From Alistipes sp. (GTDB lineage Bacteria > Bacteroidota > Bacteroidia > Bacteroidales > Rikenellaceae), in assembly GCA_017381935.1 (NCBI GenBank), contig JAFOBG010000012.1:1-33065 (forward strand): a stretch of 33,065 nt of DNA, in the 5' to 3' direction. The notes beneath the pieces were generated by a model, which was given only the letters and a program-made list of their open reading frames with translations, made no database searches and was not told where the DNA came from. A program made the translations under genes and the position numbers. This document shows positions 24,568 through 32,634 of the stretch, piece by piece (the first letter of the stretch is position 1; each line of letters opens with the position of its first letter).

Positions 24568-27500
24568 ATGAAGTACTTATCAAAGTTGTTGAGCATGCTC
24601 CTCGTTGGTGTAATGCTCTTCGCCGGATGTACCGACTACGATGAGGACATTAAGAATCTTAACAATAAGATTAACAATGTTCAGCAGGAGTTGGTTGAGG
24701 GCCACATTGCTCCTTTGAAGGCTGATCTTGAGACTACTAAGGCTAATCTCGAGGCTGCAAAGACACAGCTTAATACAGCTCTTGGAGCTCTTCAGACAAA
24801 GCACGATCAGGATATCGCTGCTTTGAAGGCAAATCTTGAGGGCCAGATTGCAACTGCTGTAAACAATGCAAATGCTGCAATCACTGCTCTTGAGGGTAAA
24901 CTTACTGCAGAGGTATCTGCACGTGAGGCTGCTATCGCAGCTCTTACAAGTGAGTTGAATAAGGCTAAGACTGATCTTGAGGCTGCTTATAAGGCTGCTG
25001 ATACAGCTCTTCAGACAGAGTTGCTTGGTAAGATTGGTGAGCTTGAGACAGCTCTTAAGGGTGAGATTTCTGCTCTTGAGACTAAGTTGAATGGCGAGCT
25101 TGCTACTCTCCGTACTGATATGGAGAACGCTGTAAATGCTGCAAACAGTGCTATCGCTGATGCAAATAGTAAGATTGCTGCTCTTCAGACTGATCTTAAT
25201 GCAGAGGTAGCTGCACGTAAGGCTGATACAGAGGCTGCAAAGCAGGCTCTTGATGCTGCAAAGCAGGCTCTCCAGCAGGCAATTCAGGATGAGGCTACTG
25301 CTCGTGCAAATGGTGATACTCAGTTGGCAACTGATCTTGCTAATGAGGTAGCTGCACGTAAGGCTGCTGTAACTGCTCTTGAGGAGAAACTTCAGAAGGC
25401 AATTGACGATGAGGCTGCTGCTCGTGATGAGGCTGACAAGAAGCTCCAGGCTCAGATCGATGCAACAAACAAGGCTCTTGCAGACGCAAAGGCTGCTCTT
25501 GAGGCTGCTGATGTTGCACTCCAGAAGGCAATTGACGCTGAGGAGACTGCACGTCAGGCTGCTGACGAGAAGCTCGCTAAGGATCTTGCTGATGAGGTAG
25601 CTGCACGTAAGGCTGCTGTAGCTGCTCTTGAGGCTGCTATCGCACAGCTTGAGGCTAAGCTTGATGCAGAGCTTAATCTTCTTAAGGCTCGTGATGCTCA
25701 GTTCGAGTCTCAGATCGCTGCTCTTCAGGCAGGTCTTGAGGCTGCAAACACTAAGGTTGATGCTTACTACAATGAGCTTAAGGGTGATGTAGCTGCTTTG
25801 AAGGCTGAACTTCAGGCTCAGATCAACCAGAACAAGGCTGATATCGCTAGCAACAAGGTAAACATTGAGAAGCTTACTTCTAACCTTGCTGTTTTGAATG
25901 GTCAGTTGACTGGCTTGCAGCAGACTGTAGGTTTCTTGTCTAACGAGCTCTACAAGCACCTTTCTGCATTTGCTGAGTATCAGGCTGTTGTAAACGGTCG
26001 TCTTGCTGCTGTTGAGGCTTTGGCTGAGCAGAACGCTGTTGCTATCGAGGCTATCGAGGCTACTATCGCTGCTCTCGAGTCTCAGATTGCTACTAACGCT
26101 GCTCTTATTAACCAGAATGTTGCTGATATCGCTGCTAACGCTGCTGCTCTTGATGAGTTCAAGAAGGCTGCTACTGATACATTTGCTGTTTTGACAGATG
26201 CAGACTTGGCTCTTCAGACTGCTATCAAGAACCTTTCTATCTATGTAGATTCTGAGATCGCTGCAGTTCGTGGTGAGTTGGCTGCTGCTAAGGCTGCTCT
26301 TGAGGCTGAGTTGGCTGCAAACTTCTCTGCACTTACTGAGCAGATTAAGAATATCGAGGCTGCACACGCTGCTGACAACGCTGCTATTGATGCTGAGTTG
26401 AAGGCTATGCAGTCAACATTTGAGGCTTTGAGCAAGTATCTTGGTGATGAGATCGCTGCTCGTGAGGCTGCTGACCAGGAGATTTCTGCTGCGCTTAACG
26501 CATTGAAGCTTGCTTACGATATTAAGATGCGTGAGCTCGATGCTAAGATCGCTGCACTTGATACTCGTCTGACATCTCTTGAGGAGGAGCTTAAGGCTTA
26601 CCGTGAGGAGGTTAAGAAGATGATTGATAATGCTATCATGACTGCTGTTCTCAAGGCTCAGGATTATACTGATATGAAGATTAACAGCCTTCAGACTTAC
26701 GTTAATGAGCAGGTTGCTGAGCTTAACAAGAACTTGACAGATGCTATCAATGCTGCTAAGAAGGAGGCTGCTGATGCTCTTGCTACTGCAGTTAAGGCTA
26801 TCGATCTTAAGATTGAGAACCTTCAGGATCAGATTGACGAGATCAATGAGCAGCTCGCTTCAATGATCCAGAATATCACTTTCGTTCCTGAGTACAACGA
26901 CGGTTTCGCAACTGCTGTTCGTATCCTTGGCCCTAAGCAGGCTGGTTCTTTGACTGCTACAACTCTTACTGCACAGTTCGATATCGTTCCTGCAGAGGCT
27001 GTTAACGGTCTTGTAAACCTCTTGGGTGTGAATAGCTCTGTAAGAGTTTATGCTAAGGTTCAGCCAGTTAAGCCTTCACGTGTAGAGCCTATCTATGTAG
27101 AGGGTGCTCAGTTGACTATCGTTCCAGATGCTAACGTTCTTGGTCGTGTAAGCGTTACTGCTTTCGTTAAGAATATGCCAGAGGATTACGCTAACTACGC
27201 ATTCACTTTGGGCGTTGAGACTGAGAAGACTCAGGCTATGTCTGACTATGTATATATCTATCAGAATGAGAAGGCTCAGTATGAGTACACTTATGTAAAT
27301 GCTGAGAACAAGACTATCGAGGAGTCTCATCCAAATTGGAATGGCTCTGAGCTCGTATTCGATTACAAGTGGACTAAGGCTAACGCTTCTGCTGTTAATA
27401 TTGTAGAGGGTTACTCATTCAAGCTTACTGATGGTGAGAAGTTCTTCACTCCAGAGGAGATCGTAACTCGTTACAACATGACTGCAGGTTCTCTTGACCT

Positions 27501-30195
27501 TGAGTTGAAGGTTGAGTCTTTAACAATGGATCAGGACTGTGTTGTAGCTGATGGTACTACTGTTAAGATGGCTGCTGACAATGAGTATGACATGTACAAC
27601 CACATTGGCCACTCTGCAACTATCAACCTTTCAGCAAATAGCGCTATTGCAACTGATTGGGCATTTAACTTAAAGGCAGTTTATAACATCACAGGTGTTC
27701 GTGTTGAGAACGATACTTACTACATCACTGAGCCAGGTGATCTCTACTGGTTGTCTGTATCTTCTGGTATCGAGGATCTTAAGTTCGCTAAGCGTTCTGT
27801 AGTATTTGAGGTTCTTCCTGAGTTGAACAACGTTCTTGATATGGCTGGTTATGTAGAGAAGAAGCCTGCAGGCAACTACAAGGCTATCAACTTCCGTCAG
27901 AGCGAGAACTGGTTGACAGTTGAGGGTAACGATGCTACTATCACTAACCTTGCAGTTAAGGGTACTGAGAATGTAGGTGTATTCGGTTATGTTATCGGTT
28001 CAATTAACGACCTTAAGGTTACTAACTCTACATTTGAGGGTACTAAGATTGTAGGTTCTGTGGTAGGTAAGATTTGCGGTAGCGTTGAGAACTGCCATGC
28101 AGACAATGTTGTAGTTAAGGCTGAGCCAGTTGAGACTGCAAGTGTTTGGGATGATGGTAACAACGTAGGTGGTCTTGTTGGTTTCCTTGAGAAGATTCAG
28201 TCATCTAAGCCTTATGGAATTAAGGATAGCTCAGTTAAGAACTCATATGTTTATGCATTCCGTGATGCAGGTACTGTTGTAGGTACAGCTCATGTAGGTA
28301 CTGATACAGTTTCTGGCGTTGAGACTGACAATGTTCAGGTTCTTGCTAACCAGCGTCCAGCTCTCTACCCAGGTTATATTAACAAGGCTAACGTAGGTCA
28401 TATCATTGGTCGTGCTCTTGATGCTACTACATATGCTGCTGTTGCTTACGATTGGAAGGCTAACAGCAATACATTCAACTTCGATAACTCTACTCTCCGC
28501 ATTAAGTATGCAGTAGGTGCTGAGGTTGATGCAACTCCTGAGGATGCATCTAAGCACACTTTGGAGATCTTCACAGCTAACGGTCTTGCTTGGTTCTCTA
28601 ACAACGTAGTTAACCCTGACTACTACACTTATACTAAGGTTCTGTTCACTGACAACCTCGACTTCGAGCATAAGGTTTACTTCGGTGGTGATCTTGAGAA
28701 GTATGATAATGTAACATTCAAGGCTATCAACAACTGGGTATCTCCTACTTATCGTCTCTTCGACTTCGATGGTCAGAACATGCTCGTTTCTAACTTCACA
28801 ATCGTTGATAAGACAGCTAAGGATCTTGGTTTGTTCGGTTCATACGTAGGTGATGTTAAGAATATCAAAGTTGAGAATGTTACTTTGATTGGTCTTGGTC
28901 GTGTTGCTCCTATCGCTACTCAGATCTGGGGTAATGTTGATAACTGCCACGTTAAGAACTATGTAGGTTACGCAGTTTCTAACGGTGATGATGGTGATAA
29001 GGTTGGTGGTATCGTTGCTCAGATGCAGGATGCTAATGCAATCACTAACTGTTCTGTTGAGAATGCTGATATCGAGGGCTTCCGTAACCTTGGTGCTATC
29101 GCAGGTCATGCAAATCTTAACAAGTTCGAGGGTAATACTGTTGCAAATGTAAACATCTGGATCAACCAGGTTGCTAACCCTTACGGTTCTTATGTTCCAT
29201 TCGAGACTGAGAGCGCACTCGTTGGTCGTCAGACTGGCGCTGTTAAGCCTGCTCTTGAGGCTGATGGTGTAAATGTTTACAATATTGTTTACGCTGACCT
29301 TGATCGTCGTTTCGTTACAACTCGCGACAATGCTCTTCTCCGTCTTGGTTATGACCACTCAGAGTCTCCAGTAGCTGCTCAGCTTCTTAAGAACCCTGCA
29401 GGTCGTACATTCGAGTACACAGCTACTCAGAATGCTGCTGCTCTCTACCAGTTCGGTCAGGACTACAAGACTTACAATAACGTATTCCAGGTAACTGATA
29501 TGCAGCTCTCTACAACTTGGACAACTATCGGTGGTTCATTTGCTGATGCATTTGCTGGTGTTTACGATGGTAACAACAAGACTATCTCTAAGCTTCAGGT
29601 TGTCGGTTATGGTACTACTCCTTCTGGTCTGTTCGGTTGGGTTCGTGGTAACATCAAGAACGTAACGGTTACTGATGCTAACATTGCTGGTTGCCACTAT
29701 GCTGGTGCTATCGCATCTGTAATGTACGGTACAGTTGAGGGTTGCGAGGTTAGCAATTCAACTATCGTATTGCTCCCTGAGTATGTAGGTGCAAACTTCG
29801 ACAATGGTGATAAGGCTGCTGCTTTGGTTGGTTACCTTTCTGCTAATGGTGTTGGTAACGATAAGATTCTTAACAATAAGGTTTCTAAGGTTAACATTAA
29901 GGCTTACCGTGATGTAGCTGCTTTGGTAGGTTGCGCTAACAACATCGATGAGATGAGCGGCAACGTAGTTGAGGACTGTGAGGTTGTCCTCGATCAGATG
30001 TTGGCAGGTGCTTATGACGGTTACAAGGATAAGTACTTCAGCACTATCGGTTTGCTTATTGGTCGTCTCACAAACGACTCTGTAGCTAACATCAGCAACA
30101 ATACAGTATCTGAGGTTTACCTCAATACAATCAATGCTGCAGGTGTAGAGGCTAAGATTGAGAACCCTAATGAGGTTGGTCTTCTTGACTTCTAA
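24568..30195 (+). CDS. Giant coiled-coil lipoprotein with three beta-helix-like modules
   Basis: 1875 residues. The signal peptide ends in lipobox LFAGC (lipidated C21), followed by TDYDEDIKNLNNKINNVQQE, a start often seen in Bacteroidota surface lipoproteins with coiled coils. Residues about 26-768 are almost pure Ala/Leu/Glu/Lys/Asp heptad repeats, predicting a very long stalk of the order of 100 nm if straight. A beta domain follows (from NITFVPEYNDGFATAV to about 910), then a linking region. Three tandem modules start near 1051, 1331 and 1614, each with a DGxNxxI/nL turn, a VFGYV/LFGSY/LFGWV motif and GxVxxCxVxN, as in GLUG-type adhesin repeats. Codon use (GCT, CTT, AAG, GAG, CGT) mirrors the ribosomal genes, suggesting high abundance. 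It is likely a surface stalk with an adhesive or enzyme-like tip. No catalytic motif is recognised. Confidence 0.88.
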   Translation: MKYLSKLLSMLLVGVMLFAGCTDYDEDIKNLNNKINNVQQELVEGHIAPLKADLETTKANLEAAKTQLNTALGALQTKHDQDIAALKANLEGQIATAVNNANAAITALEGKLTAEVSAREAAIAALTSELNKAKTDLEAAYKAADTALQTELLGKIGELETALKGEISALETKLNGELATLRTDMENAVNAANSAIADANSKIAALQTDLNAEVAARKADTEAAKQALDAAKQALQQAIQDEATARANGDTQLATDLANEVAARKAAVTALEEKLQKAIDDEAAARDEADKKLQAQIDATNKALADAKAALEAADVALQKAIDAEETARQAADEKLAKDLADEVAARKAAVAALEAAIAQLEAKLDAELNLLKARDAQFESQIAALQAGLEAANTKVDAYYNELKGDVAALKAELQAQINQNKADIASNKVNIEKLTSNLAVLNGQLTGLQQTVGFLSNELYKHLSAFAEYQAVVNGRLAAVEALAEQNAVAIEAIEATIAALESQIATNAALINQNVADIAANAAALDEFKKAATDTFAVLTDADLALQTAIKNLSIYVDSEIAAVRGELAAAKAALEAELAANFSALTEQIKNIEAAHAADNAAIDAELKAMQSTFEALSKYLGDEIAAREAADQEISAALNALKLAYDIKMRELDAKIAALDTRLTSLEEELKAYREEVKKMIDNAIMTAVLKAQDYTDMKINSLQTYVNEQVAELNKNLTDAINAAKKEAADALATAVKAIDLKIENLQDQIDEINEQLASMIQNITFVPEYNDGFATAVRILGPKQAGSLTATTLTAQFDIVPAEAVNGLVNLLGVNSSVRVYAKVQPVKPSRVEPIYVEGAQLTIVPDANVLGRVSVTAFVKNMPEDYANYAFTLGVETEKTQAMSDYVYIYQNEKAQYEYTYVNAENKTIEESHPNWNGSELVFDYKWTKANASAVNIVEGYSFKLTDGEKFFTPEEIVTRYNMTAGSLDLELKVESLTMDQDCVVADGTTVKMAADNEYDMYNHIGHSATINLSANSAIATDWAFNLKAVYNITGVRVENDTYYITEPGDLYWLSVSSGIEDLKFAKRSVVFEVLPELNNVLDMAGYVEKKPAGNYKAINFRQSENWLTVEGNDATITNLAVKGTENVGVFGYVIGSINDLKVTNSTFEGTKIVGSVVGKICGSVENCHADNVVVKAEPVETASVWDDGNNVGGLVGFLEKIQSSKPYGIKDSSVKNSYVYAFRDAGTVVGTAHVGTDTVSGVETDNVQVLANQRPALYPGYINKANVGHIIGRALDATTYAAVAYDWKANSNTFNFDNSTLRIKYAVGAEVDATPEDASKHTLEIFTANGLAWFSNNVVNPDYYTYTKVLFTDNLDFEHKVYFGGDLEKYDNVTFKAINNWVSPTYRLFDFDGQNMLVSNFTIVDKTAKDLGLFGSYVGDVKNIKVENVTLIGLGRVAPIATQIWGNVDNCHVKNYVGYAVSNGDDGDKVGGIVAQMQDANAITNCSVENADIEGFRNLGAIAGHANLNKFEGNTVANVNIWINQVANPYGSYVPFETESALVGRQTGAVKPALEADGVNVYNIVYADLDRRFVTTRDNALLRLGYDHSESPVAAQLLKNPAGRTFEYTATQNAAALYQFGQDYKTYNNVFQVTDMQLSTTWTTIGGSFADAFAGVYDGNNKTISKLQVVGYGTTPSGLFGWVRGNIKNVTVTDANIAGCHYAGAIASVMYGTVEGCEVSNSTIVLLPEYVGANFDNGDKAAALVGYLSANGVGNDKILNNKVSKVNIKAYRDVAALVGCANNIDEMSGNVVEDCEVVLDQMLAGAYDGYKDKYFSTIGLLIGRLTNDSVANISNNTVSEVYLNTINAAGVEAKIENPNEVGLLDF
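24640..26870 (+). repeat. Degenerate DNA repeats encoding the coiled coil
   Basis: The coding DNA of the stalk is made of related units. The clearest pair is 25333-25384 and 25582-25633: 52 bases with two differences, 249 bases (83 codons) apart, each encoding DLA-DEVAARKAAV-ALE or close variants. A related copy begins near 25201. A second family encodes LQKAID-E-AAR (near 25388 and 25519, with a variant near 25270). The pattern suggests growth by segmental duplication, and such DNA could change length by recombination. Confidence 0.75.
27718..30180 (+). repeat. Three tandem modules in the C-terminal half of the lipoprotein
   Basis: Protein-level modules begin near 27718 (YYITEPGDLYWLS), 28558 (TLEIFTANGLAWFS) and 29407 (TFEYTATQNAAALYQF), about 280 codons apart. 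Each continues with a DG-N-turn (VEGNDATITNL, FDGQNMLVSNF, YDGNNKTISKL), a glycine-rich FG strand and a Cys-containing GSVENC/GNVDNC/GTVEGC turn. DNA identity is low, so these are old duplications. Confidence 0.75.
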
Positions 30196-30221
30196 TCCTA
30201 AAGGTTAATAACTCTATAAAT

Positions 30222-30254
30222 AGTGCGACAGGCAATGCTTGTCGCACTTTTTTA
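30222..30254 (+). terminator. Terminator of the ompA-lipoprotein operon
   Basis: AGTGCGACAGGC (30222-30233) pairs with GCTTGTCGCACT (30237-30248), one G-U pair, loop AAT, followed by TTTTTT. It lies 26 bases after the lipoprotein stop. Confidence 0.88.
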
Positions 30255-30293
30255 TCTATAGAACAATAAAAGAGCGATTTTTTGCAATAAGCT

Positions 30294-30324
30294 ATTGTAA
30301 ATCAAAAAATAATTTCTACCTTTG
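30294..30324 (+). promoter_or_regulatory. Promoter of tRNA-Leu
   Basis: ATTG at 30294-30297, a 19-bp spacer and TACCTTTG at 30317-30324 place the start of transcription near 30331, about 10 bases before the mature tRNA. Confidence 0.7.
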
Positions 30325-30340
30325 CACTGCTTAACCGCAA

Positions 30341-30424
30341 GCCCGGATGGCGGAATCGGTAGACGCGCTGGTCTCAAACACCAGTAGGTTCACCCCTGTG
30401 CCGGTTCGACCCCGGCTCCGGGTA
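30341..30424 (+). tRNA. tRNA-Leu (anticodon CAA)
   Basis: 84 nt, a class II tRNA with a long variable arm. Acceptor GCCCGGA pairs with TCCGGGT (one G-U pair), discriminator A. The anticodon stem CTGGT/ACCAG has loop CTCAAAC, so the anticodon is CAA, reading TTG. The T arm is CCGG-TTCGACC-CCGG. CCA is not encoded. Its 3' end borders an integrated element. Confidence 0.95.
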
Positions 30425-31966
30425 CTGAAGCGGGGAAAGTTGAAAAACTTTCCTCGCTTTTATTTTTCAATCCTCGTAACTCATTGGTTTGCTGATATAT
30501 TAGAGCAAGCACGCTATTGAGATTATCAGTTCGAAAAATTTTCCCATCAAACTCCAATTTTCCTGAAAAAATCGAACTCAACGCCCTAATTTTGACTTCT
30601 GCAGGAGCATATTGAAAGAACTTATCTACATTGGTTATCAAGCTCATAGCATACTTTAACTGCGGTTCGATTTTACCACGGTTCGGGGTTTCGAGCAGTT
30701 CTTTTCTATCCTCAGCCGCCTTCAACTGCTGTTTCTGCCTGTTAATCATACGGTTATACGCTTCCTTATCTATTTCGCCATCGAGATACTTATCCTCAAT
30801 CTTATTCATACGCTCGTTCATTTCATATATCTCGCTATCTATTTTATCAATAACAGCACGAATGTCACGAGCATTTTCCTTGCGAAGGTCATTCAAGACC
30901 TCTGAATAGAGTTTCATTATCATTTCGTTTGGTCGCAAGCCTCTCACATAGTCCACAAAGGCATTATTGAGCGTATCGGCAGACATTCGTAAGTGCTTAC
31001 CCGATGTTGGGCAGAAGTAATAAGGGTATTTACCACCACTTCCGCCCGTGCTATATGCTCCCGTAATTGCACGACCACAATGTGGGCAAACAAGGAACTT
31101 ACGGAGGTAGAATTCGGGCTTGACAGGCTTTGTGAGCTTGGGCTGCTTCTTACGCTTGCCATCCATAATCTCCTGCACAGTATCAAATAGCTCCTCTGTG
31201 ACCAATGGAGTATGCAGACCATTAACAATTACCTCAGGCTCTGTTTTAGTGGCAGGAACTCGAATCTTACCTTTGTAAAATATATTACGCAGTATATCAA
31301 GGAAAGTACTCTCAGGTATTTCGGGGGCAATCCTTCTGCGAATTGCACACGGAGCCTCCACTCCTTTTGCAACCTCGTGAAAGATGGTGCGAATAAGTGG
31401 AGCCTTCTCCTCGTCAATTTCAATAGTCTTGGCGGTAGTAATACCGTTACTATCAACAATATGGACATTCTTTTCTTATAGCCTCGTGGCGCAGAGTTTG
31501 CCCATCGCCCCGATAGCATCGTTTCTCGAATTCCATCACGGGTTCTACGACTAATCTTATTGTTCTCTGTATGTGCTGCAGCGCAATAATTGCTCAACAA
31601 TGTAGACCATTCTGTTGCCGAAAAATCAATTGGACTCTCTATGGCATTAAAGTTAATTCCCCATTCATCCATAAAGATTCGCTTGAACATATAGGCAAAT
31701 TCGGGATTACGACTAAATCTATCCCATCGAAGGAATAAAATCAAATCCACTTCGTGTTTATGCTTCTTGCAATAGTCACGAATCTTCTTCATTTCAGGGC
31801 GCACAAAGTCGTGATGCTTTCCCGAGAAGTCTTCGTGATAGCACTCTACAACATTATATCCGTGTTTGTCGCAATATTCCCTCAACTTCTTTTCTTGGAA
31901 ATCAAGGCTCGTATTTGTCTTTTGTTCATCAGAGCTAACCCTGCAATATAATATCACATTCTTCAT
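30390..31966 (-). pseudogene. Large serine recombinase, broken by a frameshift
   Basis: The start is the ATG at 31966 (an upstream in-frame TTG at 31972 is less likely). The N-terminal 164 residues are a resolvase catalytic domain, ILYCRVSSDEQ with R9 and catalytic S11, then FLRWDRFSRNPEFAYMFKRI and SRRTRDGIRETMLSGRWANS. Near 31471-31474 (TTTT on the plus strand) the frame shifts by -1. The other frame continues with NVHIVDSNGITTAKTIEIDE, the recombinase domain, a zinc ribbon (CPHCGRAITGAY, YYFCPTSGKH) and a coiled coil to TGA at 30390-30392. Together this makes about 525 residues, a normal size. The last 25 or so residues are antisense to the tRNA-Leu terminator and tRNA. Loss of one A from a run of five would explain the break; a sequencing error or programmed frameshift is also possible. 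Confidence 0.88.
30428..30469 (+). terminator. Terminator of tRNA-Leu
   Basis: AAGCGGGGAAAGTT (30428-30441) pairs with AACTTTCCTCGCTT (30446-30459), one G-U pair, with a GAAA tetraloop, followed by TTATTTTT. The antisense strand is read as the C-terminal codons of the recombinase frame. Confidence 0.85.
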
Positions 31967-32105
31967 CTTCAAGTAATTGTTTTTCAGCGCTTATTTGTAT
32001 CTCAGCAAATAGATATAGTATCTCTCTGATTTGCTTTATTTCATCATTAGTTAAATTATGGTTATATGGTTTTATAATCTCTTTGCATCTCTCTATACTT
32101 AACAT
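31935..32105 (-). CDS. Small helical protein overlapping the recombinase start
   Basis: A 56-residue ORF, MLSIERCKEIIKPYNHNLTN followed by DEIKQIREILYLFAEIQISA and ending DIILQG. It overlaps the first 32 bases of the recombinase gene in another frame, the kind of overlap seen in translationally coupled genes. It reads as two or three amphipathic helices, with no known motif that I recognise. A good promoter lies upstream at 32305-32336. It may be an accessory or control protein for the recombinase. The evidence is position, overlap and a protein-like composition, so confidence is moderate. Confidence 0.62.
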   Translation of the reverse strand: MLSIERCKEIIKPYNHNLTNDEIKQIREILYLFAEIQISAEKQLLEDEECDIILQG

Positions 32106-32304
32106 TGAAAATCAAGTATTTCAATCCCCTCGAAGGGGTTATTTGCTTTTGTGCCTCTCTCCGTTCTCGGAAAGACTTCTGGTCGGTAGGGATATGCGTA
32201 GAACCCTTGCGCTCTGGGCGCAGTTATCCTATGTTATTTCATCAGCGTATGTGCTATTGATTTATTTGGAAGGACATCAGTTCGTGTTAAGAACTGATGT
32301 AATA
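32106..32304 (-). promoter_or_regulatory. Hairpin-rich leader of the recombinase operon
   Basis: About 190 nt lie between the predicted transcription start (near 32298) and the small ORF. Read on the minus strand it can form four local hairpins: ACATCAGTTC/GAACTGATGT (32274-32283 with 32291-32300), TGCGC/GCGCA (32208-32212 with 32218-32222), CTTTCCG/CGGAGAG with a G-U pair (32157-32163 with 32168-32174), and CCCCT/AGGGG (32126-32130 with 32134-32138). The first also sits where an operator would be. I see no gene in this stretch. Confidence 0.55.
32116..32146 (-). repeat. Single CRISPR-repeat-like unit
   Basis: On the minus strand this 31-nt segment contains AACCCCTTCGAGGGGATTG followed by AAATAC. 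A central short palindrome followed by ATTGAAA is the pattern of many type I and III CRISPR repeats. Only one copy is present and no cas gene is in the window, so this is not an array. Confidence 0.35.
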
Positions 32305-32336
32305 CAAATATACAAATAAAAAACGAGAATTCCAAA
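32305..32336 (-). promoter_or_regulatory. Promoter of the small ORF-recombinase operon
   Basis: On the minus strand TTTG (32336-32333), a 20-bp spacer and TATATTTG (32312-32305) match the consensus exactly. The predicted start of transcription falls inside the inverted repeat at 32274-32300. Confidence 0.75.
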
Positions 32337-32634
32337 TCAAAATTATACATGTCTATCTTGATTGCGACTTGCCTCCTATTACAAGTAAGCCTAAACGATT
32401 TTATTTCTATATATCCATAACATTCAGACTTATTGACGATTATATAATTTTTACCATGTAAGTTTACATGGATATTTTTTTGTAAAGATTAAGGGCTTGG
32501 AGGGGGTGTAGGGTGTGTTTTTCAAAAGTGTCCCTCGCCTTAAAAATGAAATTTGTGTCCCCTAATATCCCCGTTCAAGCTGTTGGGTCAAAAAATTTTT
32601 TCCGAAGATTTTCGCCCCTGAAAAATTAGACATC
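32337..32634. other. Noncoding stretch between the two recombinases
   Basis: No ORF is supported here. It holds a hairpin with a T run on the plus strand (32454-32481), two similar GGGACAC segments on the minus strand (near 32535 and 32560), and a 12-bp A/T palindrome AAAAAATTTTTT (near 32590) next to a small CGAA/TTCG hairpin. The last could help end transcription of the recombinase at 32635. Confidence 0.45.
32454..32481 (+). terminator. Terminator-like hairpin with no plus-strand gene before it
   Basis: CCATGTAA-GT-TTACATGG (32454-32471) is a perfect 8-bp stem followed by ATATTTTTTT on the plus strand. The minus-strand tail is weaker. No plus-strand gene precedes it within the element. 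Confidence 0.55.

Noticed and set aside
24580-26367. 595-residue minus-strand open frame opposite the lipoprotein coil
   Set aside because: It is rich in Leu, Ser and Cys from reading GCT/CTT/AAG codons in antisense. It is a shadow of the repetitive coding strand, without motifs or a promoter.
32116-32146. CRISPR array
   Set aside because: Only one repeat-like unit is present, with no spacers and no cas genes. It is kept as a finding but not called an array.
32083-32319. 78-residue plus-strand frame in the recombinase leader
   Set aside because: It covers the minus-strand leader hairpins and the start of the small minus-strand ORF, and it has no promoter. It reads as antisense noncoding DNA.
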